Shown here one piece after another: positions 26,942 through 38,430 of a stretch of DNA of 64,000 bases. Every line of letters starts with the position of its first letter. Within the stretch, counting starts at the first letter, position 1. The stretch spans positions 2,752,492 to 2,816,491 of the forward strand of contig LS997562.1 of the NCBI GenBank assembly GCA_000469685.2, read 5' to 3'. The notes below the pieces were generated by a model. That model was not told where the DNA came from. It saw only the letters and a program-made list of their open reading frames with translations, and ran no database searches. Source of the stretch: Haemonchus contortus (lineage: Eukaryota; Nematoda; Chromadorea; Rhabditida; Trichostrongylidae). Both the position numbers and the translations under genes were made by a program.

Positions 26942-27323
26942 GAGTTTGTGTGAGATTCAATCGATTTTCTGAAATAACTCCCTTTTAAAGGATGCCAAGG
27001 CATACATCAATGTGTGTGAAAAAAGATGTCTTTTATATCATGGCGTGGACGTACTATAGTATCGTCGCATGCGCGACAGCATAACGATCGCGTTGCGATG
27101 AATGCCAGCTGAACTATGTTTACGTGGTATTCATCTGGGCCTATCACATGTGTTCCTGGCAGCTTACGAAGCATTTTTTCATATGTTCAGATGCGTGTTA
27201 TCTTTTGACCCCGTCGTTTATTAGCTGGTCTGTCTCGCTCTTTGGTTTTTGAAGTTCTAACTGGTTTTTTTTTAAAGGTATAGTGTCATGGATTTCGATA
27301 GCAATTGATGGCACTATTATCAG

Positions 27324-30300
27324 AAAACTACAGGAAATATTGAAGAATTGGAACAACAAGGTATGGGAATTATACTTTTTTTATGTAGTTTTTCTTTGTT
27401 ATGTAATTCATTCTTCACTAAGTTTGTTTTCAAAAAATCTCGTTAGAGCTTCGACTTTCCTTCATGAGATAAATCCTTGAATAATCCTTCAGAAGGGCTT
27501 CTTTTAATGATTAGTGAACAAGGGTGATTGCAAACGTTTTCGTAGACGTGAATTATGATGAAGGGAGCGCTTGGGTCTTTCCTTGTTTTGGGATCAATCG
27601 CGGTAATGAGAGACATTTCATCAACGGGCTGGGAAAACCCTAAAAACGACTTTTCTGCTATACTGTCGTAAAAGAAGCAAAATTCTCAGTGCTCAGAAGC
27701 GTTGAAAATGCTATGCTCCCCATTTTTGGTGCTTGTGCTCAAAATGGACTGTTCAAGTTGCCCAAGTCAGACCTAAGTATTTTGGTCAGCACCTGAACTC
27801 TCTGAATTGAAGTTGCGGGTGCAGTTTCACCTTGAGTGTTCCTCAACTCGAGCGATGTTGGCGATGAGTTTTTTCACTGTGCAGAAGCAGGTGAAGAGAT
27901 TCTCTGGGCCTCCCCCCATTTTAGACGCTTCTTTGCGCTGTGCTCTTTGAAATGACCGAAATTGCTGATCAATGAATCGATTATTGGAATATTTCAGTGC
28001 AACCATTTGGATTCGCTTCATCAGCTAGATTGACAGAAAGTGAGCAACATCGCGAAACAGTTCAATGAGGTGTGTATTTGTCTAACTTCATTTCAAACGT
28101 CAAAGATTTTTTTGATCTCGTGATTCTATTAGTCATTCTTATCAGTGTAATTCTGTCTGGATTCAAATAATGCTGGTAATGCCAGATTTTCAGTTGGCTC
28201 ACAAAGCCCAAAGATTGTCAAAGGAGACGAAATCAGTTAATGAAACAACTTGTTCAGCTCAGCAATAAACAATGTAAGTGAGGCTGTTATATGGAGATAC
28301 TCTCCCATTTTCATTTCCAAAGGTCTATCCGTAATCCTTTAGGTCTTCCGATTTTTTTTTTTGAATGTTTCTTCTTTTTTTCAGCGGAGCTTACGAATCC
28401 ACCGAGAACGGCTGCAGAATGAATATATAGGAGTTTTTGAATAGGCTGCAAGGCTGTCAGCGTCGAGCTGCTCAAACGGAAAAGGCTAGCATGCGTCAGG
28501 TAGGGATATTTTGTGAATTCCAATCATTCGTTTCTTCATTATGCAAACATGTTCTATCGTAGTAAAGAAACCTTATAGACCAGTATTTTGACGCATGCCT
28601 TCCATGACTCCAATACTGTCCTTTCCTAGGTTTTCCAGTAACATGGGTTAGAACTTTCTATTGCCTCTCTCCTTGCGGTGTAGTTAGTTTGGCTTTGACA
28701 TCCAGAGCTTCACTTCTTCATTAAAAACATGTTTCTTTTTGGAAGTTCTTATTGATGACCTATATTTTGTCGTGAATGGCAAAAGATGTCTTCTTGCTTC
28801 TTTCTTCGTGTCTTCCAGCTCTTTTGCCTCACCTTAATTTATTGAATCAGTAGTGCATGAACAATGCTAGCTAGCCTTTCGGGTTAATTTTGCTTTGATA
28901 CGAAATGCACTATCTTGAAATTTTGAAAGTAGCTCAAGTAGAAAGTTCAAAAACTTTCGTCCATCAAATCGGTGTGGTTGTTCTTTGATATTCTACGTTG
29001 GCACAAACAAGGAATTAAGATATTCTCACAGTCAGGTACTCTAAAATGTCAATCGATTATTGAAGAGAAGCGTCATGTAGTTGTTCAATTATTCGGAAGT
29101 TCATAGAGTCCGAAAAGTTTTCCTAAGTGTTATTCTTGAAAAACGAACATTACACCTTTGTTGCCGAATGGCTAGTGGTTTTCTTGTGTATGTAAATAGT
29201 TTCCTTCCGTATTTACAAATCATCTTTGTATTTCTGCCAACATTACGGTCTCTGTGCTGCGAAAACTTGCTCAAAAAAAATTACCGAAGTTTGTTACCAG
29301 TGAATTTCTTTTCGTTATTTATCACTTTCAAGGGGTATATTGTACCTGATTTTCAGGCAGTAAAATATGAAAATGAGCACTTTGGAATATATTTGAGTGC
29401 TGGTGAGAGCAATCTGAGCCTTAATCGCTATTGTTCCTTATTATAGATACGCGATGCTGCAGAGCAAGATGCTGAAGCAGCGTCTCAGCGCATGGAGGAA
29501 GATGCGTATGATCGTGAAAAGCAGTTCCAAAGGCAACGTCAACAGCAGCTGAATTTGAATGAGTTCAAAGAGCGGCAACAGGTTTGGAATTCACAACTCT
29601 ACCATGGTAGTGTAGGTGACAGGGTCAGATACCCTTTGTCCCCCCTTTTCTCTTTAGCTCAACAAATGTATCGAATGTGTGATTTTTGAGAAAAACGTAT
29701 TTCTGAAGCTTCCTCCCATCATTTTTGCTTCAGGCTTTACAACAACTCGAGCAAGATATCGGTGATGTAAATCAAATATTTGCTGATCTGGCACGAATAG
29801 TTCACGATCAAGGCGATATGGTTGACAGCATCGAAGCGAATGTGGAGCATGCTCAAATTCACGTAGAGCAGGTTAGTATCGTGCCAATGTCGAATGTCAG
29901 ACGTACTCCCGAGCAGTAGTTCAAAGCCCTAGAAGAGCTTTTTCATGCGCAACAGCTGCCCCGAGGTGTTACCTGAATCATTCAGTGTTTCCATTAATTC
30001 ATTAGGTTGAGTCATAAGTCCTCGGCCAATATGACAGTGATGATTCCTAGAGATCATAACTCGGGAAAAAGATGACGAAAATGGACGCGCAAAGCATCGT
30101 TAGATGAACTATGAAAAGTTCATCCAATTTCATACTAACAAACACACCTGACTGTTTCCTTTCCTGCAATTTTGCCCCATGATTTGTCGCAACTCCACCT
30201 CCGCAACACCATCCTATTTCTTTTTTTATCTGGGCAAGAACTAGCGGCGATCGATAGAAGTATGAAGAAAGTTTACAAGGAGGACGTTCTTGCTAGAAGC

Positions 30301-33300
30301 ACACTTTACAACTGGCACTCGAGATCGCGTTGAGCGACTATTCCATCGAAGATGGAGACCGTTCGGGACGCCCAATGGAGTTGGATTTGTACGTGCTGCT
30401 GAGCCAGGTGGAAGCCGATCCGTATCAAACTACCTAAGAACTTGCAGTCACTTCGGGTGAGTCAGTCTACAGTTGTTCGTAGATTGAAGTCAGTCGGCAA
30501 GGTGCAAAAGGTCGGTCGATCGGTGCCTCATGCTTTGGAGTCGTATGACATGGGCCGCCGCGCCGACATGCTCAAGCGCAGGAAGCAGTCAGGTGTGTTC
30601 GCCGGTAGGTATTTGGAAGAGCTTTTTATACTTTATGTTAGGATGCTTAGCGCGTCCTCGTTACCTCTTGCCCGAGTAATAATCTCTAGAAGTCATCACT
30701 ACCACATTGTCCAAGGACTTATGGCCTAACCTAATACTTGGGAAGTTGGTAAGAAAGTTTCATTTTGGAAGGAAGTTTCTCGAATGAAAAGATTATAGTG
30801 TGGTCGTTATAAAAGCAACCTAATTCCCATAGATTGAACCAAGTAGATGAGCAAGGAAAGACTCCCGAGGGTAAGAAGGTGTATTTGTTTGGTTACGCTA
30901 TAAACCACTACTATAGCACAAAGGTCTGGCATACAAAGATAGCGAGACAAAATGACCGCAGTGCCTCCTGAAGCGGTGAACGAGAGTTTTGGTTCTCACA
31001 CTTGGAAGATGCCTCCTCACCTAATCTCTGTTCTGAGGGAATAAGAGAATCAGAGTCTCTGATTTTCTCATTGGAAGCCTAGCTGATCGATCCCACAGTT
31101 GATTTTACAGATTTGATTTTTTTTACTATCACTATGACATTCTTTGATTTCAAAGTGATTGCCCTGTGGTAGAAAAATCTGATCTTTTTTCCGCTCTCAA
31201 AAAGTCTCACTTTTACTATGTTTGTTCGAATGAATGTTTTTGGGCCTCACGTCCTCTGGTTTGCCATGATGACATGACCGTGATCATATGGGGCCAAAAA
31301 CAGGACCACTCTAGGATTCATCACTCATAGCATGTGCTGTGCTACGGAGTGATCAAAGAGGTGGTACAGATATATGCATAGGGTACTGTTTTCTCCCAAA
31401 CTGGTTAGGAAGATAACTTATGTGTTACGAAAAAAGTGGTAGTATTGACAGACTTAAATATCTGAGAGTCTTTTTCAAACGAATGCATCGAAACTTTTTA
31501 TTAACCCTTTGACAACCCACCGGTGGGTGCCATTGTCGTCAAAGGGTTAATAAAAAGTTGAGGTGCAGTGACACCCAATTTTGGGTGCCACCATACTTCC
31601 TTGTTTCTTAACAGTTGCTGAACTCAGAAAGCAAGCGAAAGAATTTTCTCCTGGAACGGTGCCACCAACCGGTGGGAGCCAGTCGCGCGCGAAGAGAGGG
31701 AAGTGTGGTCACGTGGGCGCGTCACGTCGAAATCCGCATTGTCGTCAAAGGGTTAACAGATTTTTTCTGACTTTGAAAAGTATTGTAAAATCTTCGGTCA
31801 AATTCAGAGTGAGGAGGAAGCCGCTCCTGGAGCCACATTCATAATTGAATCATCTGTTGAGAAAGTACAGCCTGCCCAAAGAGTTAGTCGGTCGATAACT
31901 ATTCATGAGAGCAGGCCTATAATCTTCTAAGAGCAGCATTCGACATATCGTAACGGAGCAATATGTATGCTTCGTTTCTTCTACTACCTTCTACTACTGC
32001 AAAGAATTGGAAGCTGAAGAGTTTCACTCTCTTCTTCATCAGGTTCTTGCGAGACATGAGGGGCACTCTTGGTAGGGGCACTCTTGATGAGATGTAGGAA
32101 GCAGTGGGGTTCTATAATTTTGAATTCGCCAATGTTGTCGCTACTATAGTGAGATTGTTCTATTGTTGCTTTGCACTTTGACATGCGTGACCAGTTAGTA
32201 GTGGGCTGCACATTTGAGGTCTGAGGACACATTCGTGTACTCCTACTTCTTATTTCTTCACTTGAAGCGTTCGAATGAATAAATCGAAGTAGGTAGGTTA
32301 TATGTAAGTTTATAGGAATCGACTGTACCAAGCAGTTCATTATTTAAGGGAAAAAGGGGAACCAGTTGGCATGGAGATTTGTTTCATTGATTTTTCGACA
32401 TTTATACGGAACTAATACAGTTGCGCTCAAAAGTGTTCGGGCAAAGCTTTCACGCTTTTTCGTTCATAACTTTTTTCTTGGTGGAGCAAATCACGCTAAA
32501 TTTTGATATGTTTAACTAATGCATATTTCACACCATCCAACCCTTTTTACGGCGAGCAGCAATTCTCACTATATATAAAACGCTCTGTCTGTCTGCCTGT
32601 CTGTTTGTTTGTTTGTTTGTACGGAAGTTCGATATAACGTGAAGAAACACCTGGAGAGGTCAAGTTTGGAATGGTTGAGCATAGGGTAAGTGCAACAGAG
32701 CACATGTGAGCATAGCGAAGTTCCGCCCCAAGGGGTGGGGCTGGGCAGGGTCATGGGCAAATTCTTCTCATTCGGTCTCAAAACACTCCAGACGCCGGGG
32801 AAAATGTGCAAAGGTGAGGGATGGGTCAACAATCAAAATAAAGGGAACTCACCGGTGGCGGGCGGGACGTTCTCGCTGTGGGCGGTACTTACCGCAGAGA
32901 TTCATAACTCGATTCAGCGAGGGCGTCGTGGCCAGGAAAAAATAAAAAGAGTGAGCAAGGCCTTATGAGTGCTGGGCATGCGTAAGCTGAGTGGAGCCCC
33001 GCCCACGATGGGCGGGGCGTGCGTTGAGGTGGAAGCTACTTTTCGAAAATGAGTGTAACTTCGTTCGGAAACATTCTAGAATGCGGAAAAAGTGGTAAGA
33101 GGTAATGGGACAAATGTGGTCAGATCCCCTAATTAGACATGGTTGGCACCGAAATGGGCGGAGCTTAGATCAAAAATTCGTAAATCTGTAAACTGGTATC
33201 CACATAACTGAGAGTTGGGCGTTTTTTGCGGTAGCAGACTTAGCTTAAAGGCAGTGTTTAGAAAAAAGTTAGGGTACCCTTTTTTGACGGGAATTGATAG

Positions 33301-35185
33301 GACTACTCAAGAATAAAGCGATAACAACGAAACAAGCGCAAAAAACGATGAACAAAAATAATTACAAAGGGTCAAAAAAAGAGCTGGAAAGGGGGGTTGG
33401 ACGTATTTCACATTGAAAAAACGACGGTTAGGGAGTGTTCGCGCGAAAATGCACGAACGCGACGCAATGTCCGCAATACAGACAACACATCGAAATTAAC
33501 GGAGTTTCTGAAATAAAAAAACATTTGCATGCAATAATCTACATAAAATATGTTAAAATCTTCAATAAACTTACGATAAAAGTTAAAGAATGATACCTTA
33601 AAAAATTAATAACAAAAAAAAAACAAACGATACGCGAATAATAGAAATAACAGCCGAATACTAGCCCCTGTGCGAGGCGGTCGACCAGCTGATCATTCCT
33701 GGCAATTTGCCAACCTGCTTATCGATTTTTCGCCAACTTCGCTCCAATGCGAAAGTGGTGAAGGAAAATTCGAACCCGTAGCCAGCCTAGCGAGGGGCGG
33801 GGCATCCCGTCCCCCAAAGTTCCTGGCCTTATCGTGCCCTATCCAGCTGTTTTCCGACCTAATTCCTGCACAAATGGTATCAGAGGGGGCTTCGAATTCA
33901 AACCATGAGCTAATTTCCGAAACAATTTTTTCGTGAACACTGCCTTTAAGCAAAGTGAGTGACGTCTACAGTTATTCGCACCTTATGTGCGTTATTCTTC
34001 TCTGCTGTGTTCGGCATTAGCGTCCGTACCCTTGAGACATGACAAAAAGGAAAGAAATCCAAGAAGGAGCAATGTCTATCTTTCCAGTCGATTTTGAGTT
34101 CGAGCCCTCTGCGATATCTGGAACACGATCAGACTGCAGGTTAATAGTGGCAAATATTCACAATACACCCATGCTACACATATCGAATTTCGCATGGTTA
34201 GATCCGGTAGGAAAGAAGTTACGACTGAAAAGTACAACCGAAGAAGCATTTCGCCGAATATTTTTGAGCGCTACTGTATGTTTGTAGTTAGCCAAATACG
34301 TGCTTTATCTCAGTCGTTTTACATATTCAGTGATTTCCATAGATTTCCCGACAGAATTTCTGCGACAGGTTTTTTCAGCAGAGGATTTAACCGATCTTCT
34401 TGAGTGTATGTATACAACACTTTCCGTCTTCCCTGTTTAGTCATCGAAGGAGTGAGCCATTCACATAGAAGTAGGACGTGATTGTTCTCAAGGGAAGGGC
34501 TGATGGAGAAATCGCAGTTGCTATCATAGAAAAGGGCAAAACACTCGGTATTTTTGCGCAAAGTTGACAGTACTGGTCTTCTCGACCACGCTTGAGCTGG
34601 GGCCGAAAGTTTCGTCCGACTGGGTAGGGGGAGGTAGGAGGGGGAGGGGGAGGGTAGGGGTTAAGGAAAGTCAGGGTTAAGCATGGGGGTAAATGCCTTC
34701 CTTTTCTGAAACATCCTACGTACATATCGAACCCCCTCTCCCATTAACTGCTAACGATTACTTTCAGTTGCTGCTGCCGAACGCCGCAACCCTTCATTTT
34801 TCGAATGCAGTAGCTATCAATAGACAGTCGCAGAGTTGTAGCCCCCAGTTTTCGCCTTTACAGCTCAATGACAATTATACGCTGCAGTGACTTGCAATTC
34901 ACTCAAATAGTATCCTTATAAAGAATAAAGATGGGTAATGAAGTGCGGTTTTCTGAAATTCAATAGGTTTCTTATTTTGGTCCTGGATATGATGTCAGTG
35001 TTGAATTTTCGTTTCTTTTTCATTAATTTTTCCTTATTTTCGAAAGAATTCTTTTGCAGGGTGCCACAAATATTCAGCAAGCAGTGTATTACAATCAGAA
35101 AGCGCGTCAGAAGAAAATGCTTCTTTTCGCGTTCGTGGTGATTCTTTTCCTAATCATCGGGCTGACTATCTATCTTGCACGCTGA
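27324..35185 (+). CDS. Endosomal syntaxin (syntaxin-7/12 type Qa-SNARE), 5' partial and frame-disturbed
   Basis: Syntaxins of this type drive fusion of endosomal membranes by forming four-helix SNARE bundles. Recognised exons: 27324-27360, 27998-28069, 28194-28273, 28385-28499, 29447-29581, 29734-29871, 35060-35185. The first four encode the N-terminal Habc helices (NIEELEQQ; VSNIAKQFNELAHKAQ; RERLQNEY; NRLQGCQRRAAQ). Exons five and six hold the SNARE motif, including the family signature DINQIF-like GDVNQIFADLARIVHDQGD and VDSIEANVEHA. The last exon gives AVYYNQKARQKK followed by a C-terminal membrane anchor (about 20 hydrophobic residues) ending in ARG-stop with no lumenal tail. One base too many is needed in exon 2 (28030-28040), exon 3 (28239-28240) and twice in exon 4 (near 28393; 28430-28431); with those removed, every splice phase fits. 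The start exon is not resolved. The last intron is 5.2 kb and holds several transposons. Confidence 0.88.
30005..30731 (+). mobile_element. Internally deleted mariner element in the last syntaxin intron
   Basis: The ends are inverted repeats of about 30 nt: GGTTGAGTCATAAGTCC at the left and, as reverse complement, GGTTAGGCCATAAGTCC at the right. TA sits on both sides (30003-30004 and 30732-30733), the mariner target. Inside, in several frames, are remnants of the transposase DNA-binding half, such as YKEDVLARSTLYNWHSRS, then EDGDRSGRPMELD and QVEADPYQTT. The catalytic half is absent and the total of 727 bp compares with about 1.3 kb for a full mariner. It is therefore a non-autonomous, decayed derivative. 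Confidence 0.85.
31501..31756. mobile_element. TTAA-flanked MITE with CCCTTTGAC termini, containing an internal palindrome
   Basis: TTAACCCTTTGAC at 31501 faces GTCAAAGGGTTAA ending at 31550 and again ending at 31756. The segment ATTGTCGTCAAAGGGTTAA occurs twice. A motif ACCGGTGGG also recurs inside. CCC ends beside TTAA are the hallmark of piggyBac-type non-autonomous elements; the assignment is inferred from the ends alone. The short copy (31501-31550) together with its flanks, AACTTTTTA and its complement, makes a longer palindrome of 31492-31560. Confidence 0.7.
32560..33060. repeat. Dispersed GC-box repeat preceded by a CTGT/TTTG microsatellite
   Basis: A microsatellite of CTGT then TTTG units (about 32583-32620) is followed by GC-rich segments with palindromes such as GCCCCGCCCA...TGGGCGGGGC near 32996-33020 and GCCCCAAGGGGTGGGGC near 32724. 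The part 32975-33060 reappears in inverted orientation at about 45790-45880, so it is a dispersed family. Its class is not known to me. Confidence 0.65.
33244..33950. mobile_element. 707-bp TTAA-flanked element with AAAGGCAGTGTT inverted ends
   Basis: CTTAAAGGCAGTGTT at 33244 is repeated as its reverse complement ending at 33950, and the similarity continues into GAAAAAA inside each end. TTAA lies at both borders. The right end, read inwards, resembles the left end of the element at 61387-61901. No transposase is present; the 86-88-codon frames on each strand are not recognisable proteins. It is a non-autonomous DNA transposon, probably mobilised by a TTAA-specific transposase (inference). 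Confidence 0.75.
34622..34660 (+). repeat. G-tract with quadruplex-forming pattern
   Basis: At least five runs of three or more G separated by one to three bases occur on the plus strand, inside the last syntaxin intron. The pattern fits the consensus for G-quadruplexes; whether it folds is unknown. Confidence 0.6.
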
Positions 35186-38100
35186 GGACCTCTGATGATT
35201 TCACTTGCTTTCTGTGTTCTTTTCCTTTTTTTCTTTTTTTCTACCCTTCCTTTTGTATGTACCCTTCATGTATTCTACTGCTTGTGATGGTTGTGATAAT
35301 GTGAGTTCAAGGACGACTGACTGTAAGTGCTATACTCAGTAATGCCTCATTTTTACGAGCTTGAAGTCTGAGGAGAGTCATAGAAGCTATTTAAGGACGA
35401 AATGTTCGTTGGGAACAGTTCAAATGCCATTTTTTCCATTACAAAATGTCGATATTGTAAGCATAGGATGTGATATTAATTGTACTTACAAATTACAATT
35501 TAGGAAAGCGGGGTAGCATGTGCGGAAGATTGCTTTTTATCCTTGAATCCATTGCTTTTTTGTCTCCAACTCCATGTATTGTATTTGACCGTTTTATTAA
35601 CTCTGAACTCGGTGCCGTTTCTATATGAGATTTCGTTTTTTTGGAACTTAAAAGTTTTTTTCGTGGCTTTTAGACTGTTTTTTCGTGACTGTACTATTCT
35701 ATGCTAATCACTTGAACATGACGTAAATGAGTTTTTTTCGCTGATCGAGTTGTGTGGTTTAATTTAATTTCCGAGTTTTCCGAGCCGTGGCTTATCAGTA
35801 CTGCTCTACTCTAGCTGGGAATTTGTGAATAGTTGGTTTCTGTAGGAAAAAATGGAGGCATAGGTTGAAGGTTCAAAACTTTCAGGGTACGTGCCATTAG
35901 GATGAGGAACCAGTGGCTCTTTGACAGTACAGTATCTCCAAAAGGCTGTCACAAGTATGTTTTATGCTGACTTTTAAATTTGAGTTTTCAGGGGTTGAAT
36001 TTAGTAATATTTTTATAAAAAAGAGAGAGCCTCTTCAAAAGTTCTATAACGACATTGCAAAGAGCTCAGCATCATTGTGTTTCCAAGTTAATTTCATAGC
36101 TGTTCCATTCTTTACTTGTTTATACTCAATGATCTGTTGATATTTATCATTCGCATGAGTGCACCACTGATAGTGTGATATGTACTAGCGACAAGTTTAT
36201 CCAAAAAATCGAAGCGGGCGAGTGCAAAGAGATTCAGCCTGGGTTGATTAACCGAAAATCGTTGTTGCTCTGGTTGTCGGATAACCTTTTCATGTCATAA
36301 AACAGTCACTGCGAAGAGGAGGCTCAGCTAAATGGCTGGCGGCATTGTGTCTTTTGTAGTTCATTATTGGCGTTTTTTCCTTCATCCGTTTGGCATGTTA
36401 AATTTTGAAGTAGTAGATTTACTTCTCATCTGTCGTCTGTCGTCCCGTTGATTATCGATTTCCTCGAGCGGGCGCATTCAGGTCTCCAATCGTCCCTGTC
36501 GCGAGAAAGTAGACTATGGGTTCGTCCTCGCGAGGGACATGAGGTAGAGAATTCCTTCTGTTCACGGCTTTCGTGTAGGAGTGTCTGTCCATCATCGTGC
36601 TGGTGCCGTCCCCGTTCCGATGATCCAACGGTTATCACGGTATCGCATGACGGGTTCGGCCCGTCTGATCTTCGATTTCTTGGCTTGAGCAACGGCGCCC
36701 CCTGTTGATTCGCTTCTGTGGTGTATCCTCCATCTTACCGAACGATACTTAATAACAATGATAATTAATTACGATAATTGTAATAATGTTGGTCCAAACC
36801 ATGGAGTAAGGTGAAAAAGGCCGATTTCCGCTCGAAAGTTAGCCCGGATTTCGAACGGATCTCAGACTGCTGTCGTAATTCGGTAGCAAAAGACCTCTGG
36901 TGGTGATGGGCTTTCGCTGAAGCAGATTTTGTTTGTTTTGTTTTTTTTTTCATTTGTTTTCGTTAGTTTAATAACGTTTGGGATGTCTTAGTGACTTAGG
37001 GAAGATTTTTTATTCTTCTTCTTCGCGCATAGTTAAAATATTGAAGGTGGGATTTGAAATGGAAACATCATATGCTAAGAACTAAATCTCATGCAACATA
37101 ACCGGTCGTAATCGTCGTCATGGCATGCGCCACGCCTTTGGCTTCCGTTAAGAATCGCAGAGACGTTTGTGTACCTTTTGCTTTAGCAACGGCTTATAAA
37201 GGCCTGCTGATCGACAATCCTTTTTATCAATAGGTTCAAACATGATAGCAGTTTTTACGAATTTCGTAAACAAAGTCTGGTGGCAGGCTTTCTGGACGGA
37301 TTACTTTCCTCAGAGCTCGAAAGAATCAAATAAATTTGTGACCACTCAACCAAACGTATCCACGATTGTAATCAAATTCGAGACCACACAGAATCCGCAT
37401 GGAACTCGGCACATGAACCACCGGCGACGCTTAAGAAAAAATTCTCGAAACCTCCAACAGCAGAACTTCGTAGAACTTTTCTCGTTCCTCCGGGCAACTC
37501 CTGGCGAATTGTTTCTCAACTGTCTGGTCGTCAATTTGTTTTTCTTTTTTGTCTATTTGAAAGAATCCAGTTCGAGGAGAGACGGGCGTTAGGAACGATT
37601 TTGGGTAGTCGATTTGCCGCACGCGGCTGTCGCGGACCACTCATTCGCCGTTATTACAGCTCTAGCTTCTTCATACAGCTCAATCGATATGCAATCATTA
37701 TTTTATGCATAATTCTACTATTAGTACTTTTGTATTTCTTACCTACTGCTGCATTTTGCTACATTCCTTCTCGCGCGACGCCCCTCTCACCGCGACGCGA
37801 CCATTTCGTGCCTAACGCACCACACCCCAGTTCAAGACCTCCTCCCAATGCATACGGTATAGATAATTTCTGCGACGCATTTTCCTGGGCAAGGTTCGTC
37901 TAGAAAGAAGCAAAGTCACATTTAACTGAGCTGATCATTGATGTTGAAGAAAATGCTCTGACGTCTAGGTGATCTATTGAAACTCGCATCTGCCCTCCAT
38001 AATCGACCCTTTAATCATTCTGAAGGCCAAAAGTTAATTAACAGGTTAATGAGCAGGATTACGATTTTCTTGGCACTGCTAGTTTCAAAGATAGGCCGAA

Positions 38101-38199
38101 ATAGTAGCTTTGTACTTAAGAGCACAGTTTGGATGGAAAGTATTTTGCTTTATGCATCTAGTAACCCCTAGGAAGATTTACAACCCTCGGGAAGACTAC
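35186..38199. other. Region downstream of the syntaxin gene
   Basis: The first 1 kb is AT-rich and probably holds the syntaxin 3' UTR, without an obvious AATAAA. After that come an RTE tail fragment at 36426-36720 and anonymous AT-rich sequence. The 116-codon plus-strand frame at 37242-37592 has no recognised domain and is not called. Confidence 0.5.
36426..36720 (-). mobile_element. RTE-type retrotransposon, 3' end fragment
   Basis: On the minus strand one frame gives AKKSKIRR then VMRYRDNRWI, and another gives RTHSLLSRDRDDWRPE followed by a TTDDR end. These match the typical C-terminal end of nematode RTE proteins (KIRWAGHVMRYRDDRW... and THWTTLARDRDEWRR...). Frame changes show that the copy is dead. 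Only the last 100 or so codons are left, as expected for 5'-truncated LINE insertions. Confidence 0.75.
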
Positions 38200-38430
38200 A
38201 TGAAGCAGCCGAAAAGCCGTCTGAATAGAGCGGGTAAGCGCTCAAAAACCGGTCTTGGAGCCCTCTGCCGGTCAACACTCCTGTACAAGGATGTGTTTAG
38301 TGGTCTTGTAAAGGCTAGTATAATTTGAAATAGAGTACGTTTGTTGTAAATGCAGTCAGCTACATAGTACACATTGTTCGGTAACACTCGTTCTTCTGCA
38401 GCAGCGAATGAAATCTCGTCCAAACACCCT
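38200..38430 (+). repeat. Arm A of a diverged inverted repeat pair
   Basis: This segment is similar to the reverse complement of 39885-40110. Shared blocks, in order, are AAATGCAGTCAGCTAC-like sequence, AAGGATGTGTTTAG, and the right-end block AAATCTCGTCCAAA. Identity is moderate, so the pair is old. It could be the ends of a 1.9-kb element or two independent copies of one repeat. Confidence 0.6.

Larger units (their letters stand above)
25494..27323. other. 3' region of fcp-1 and upstream region of the syntaxin gene
   Basis: No further exon is recognised. The region contains a perfect 15-bp-arm hairpin at 26094-26143, a polyadenylation hexamer AATAAA at 26936-26941 that could end fcp-1 transcripts, and presumably the first exon and promoter of the syntaxin gene. 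An ATG at 27288 is in frame with the syntaxin but meets a TGA after six codons, so it is not accepted as the start. Confidence 0.5.

Noticed and set aside
27306..27308. TGA read as selenocysteine in the syntaxin
   Set aside because: Syntaxins are not selenoproteins and the codon lies in an unconfirmed exon; a different start exon is more likely.
33693..33953. 86-codon minus-strand frame inside the TTAA element
   Set aside because: It lies fully inside a non-autonomous repeat and begins in its terminal repeat, so it is not a gene.
37242..37592. 116-codon plus-strand frame
   Set aside because: It has no recognisable domain, no splice context and an ordinary length for AT-rich DNA with antisense frames across the same bases.
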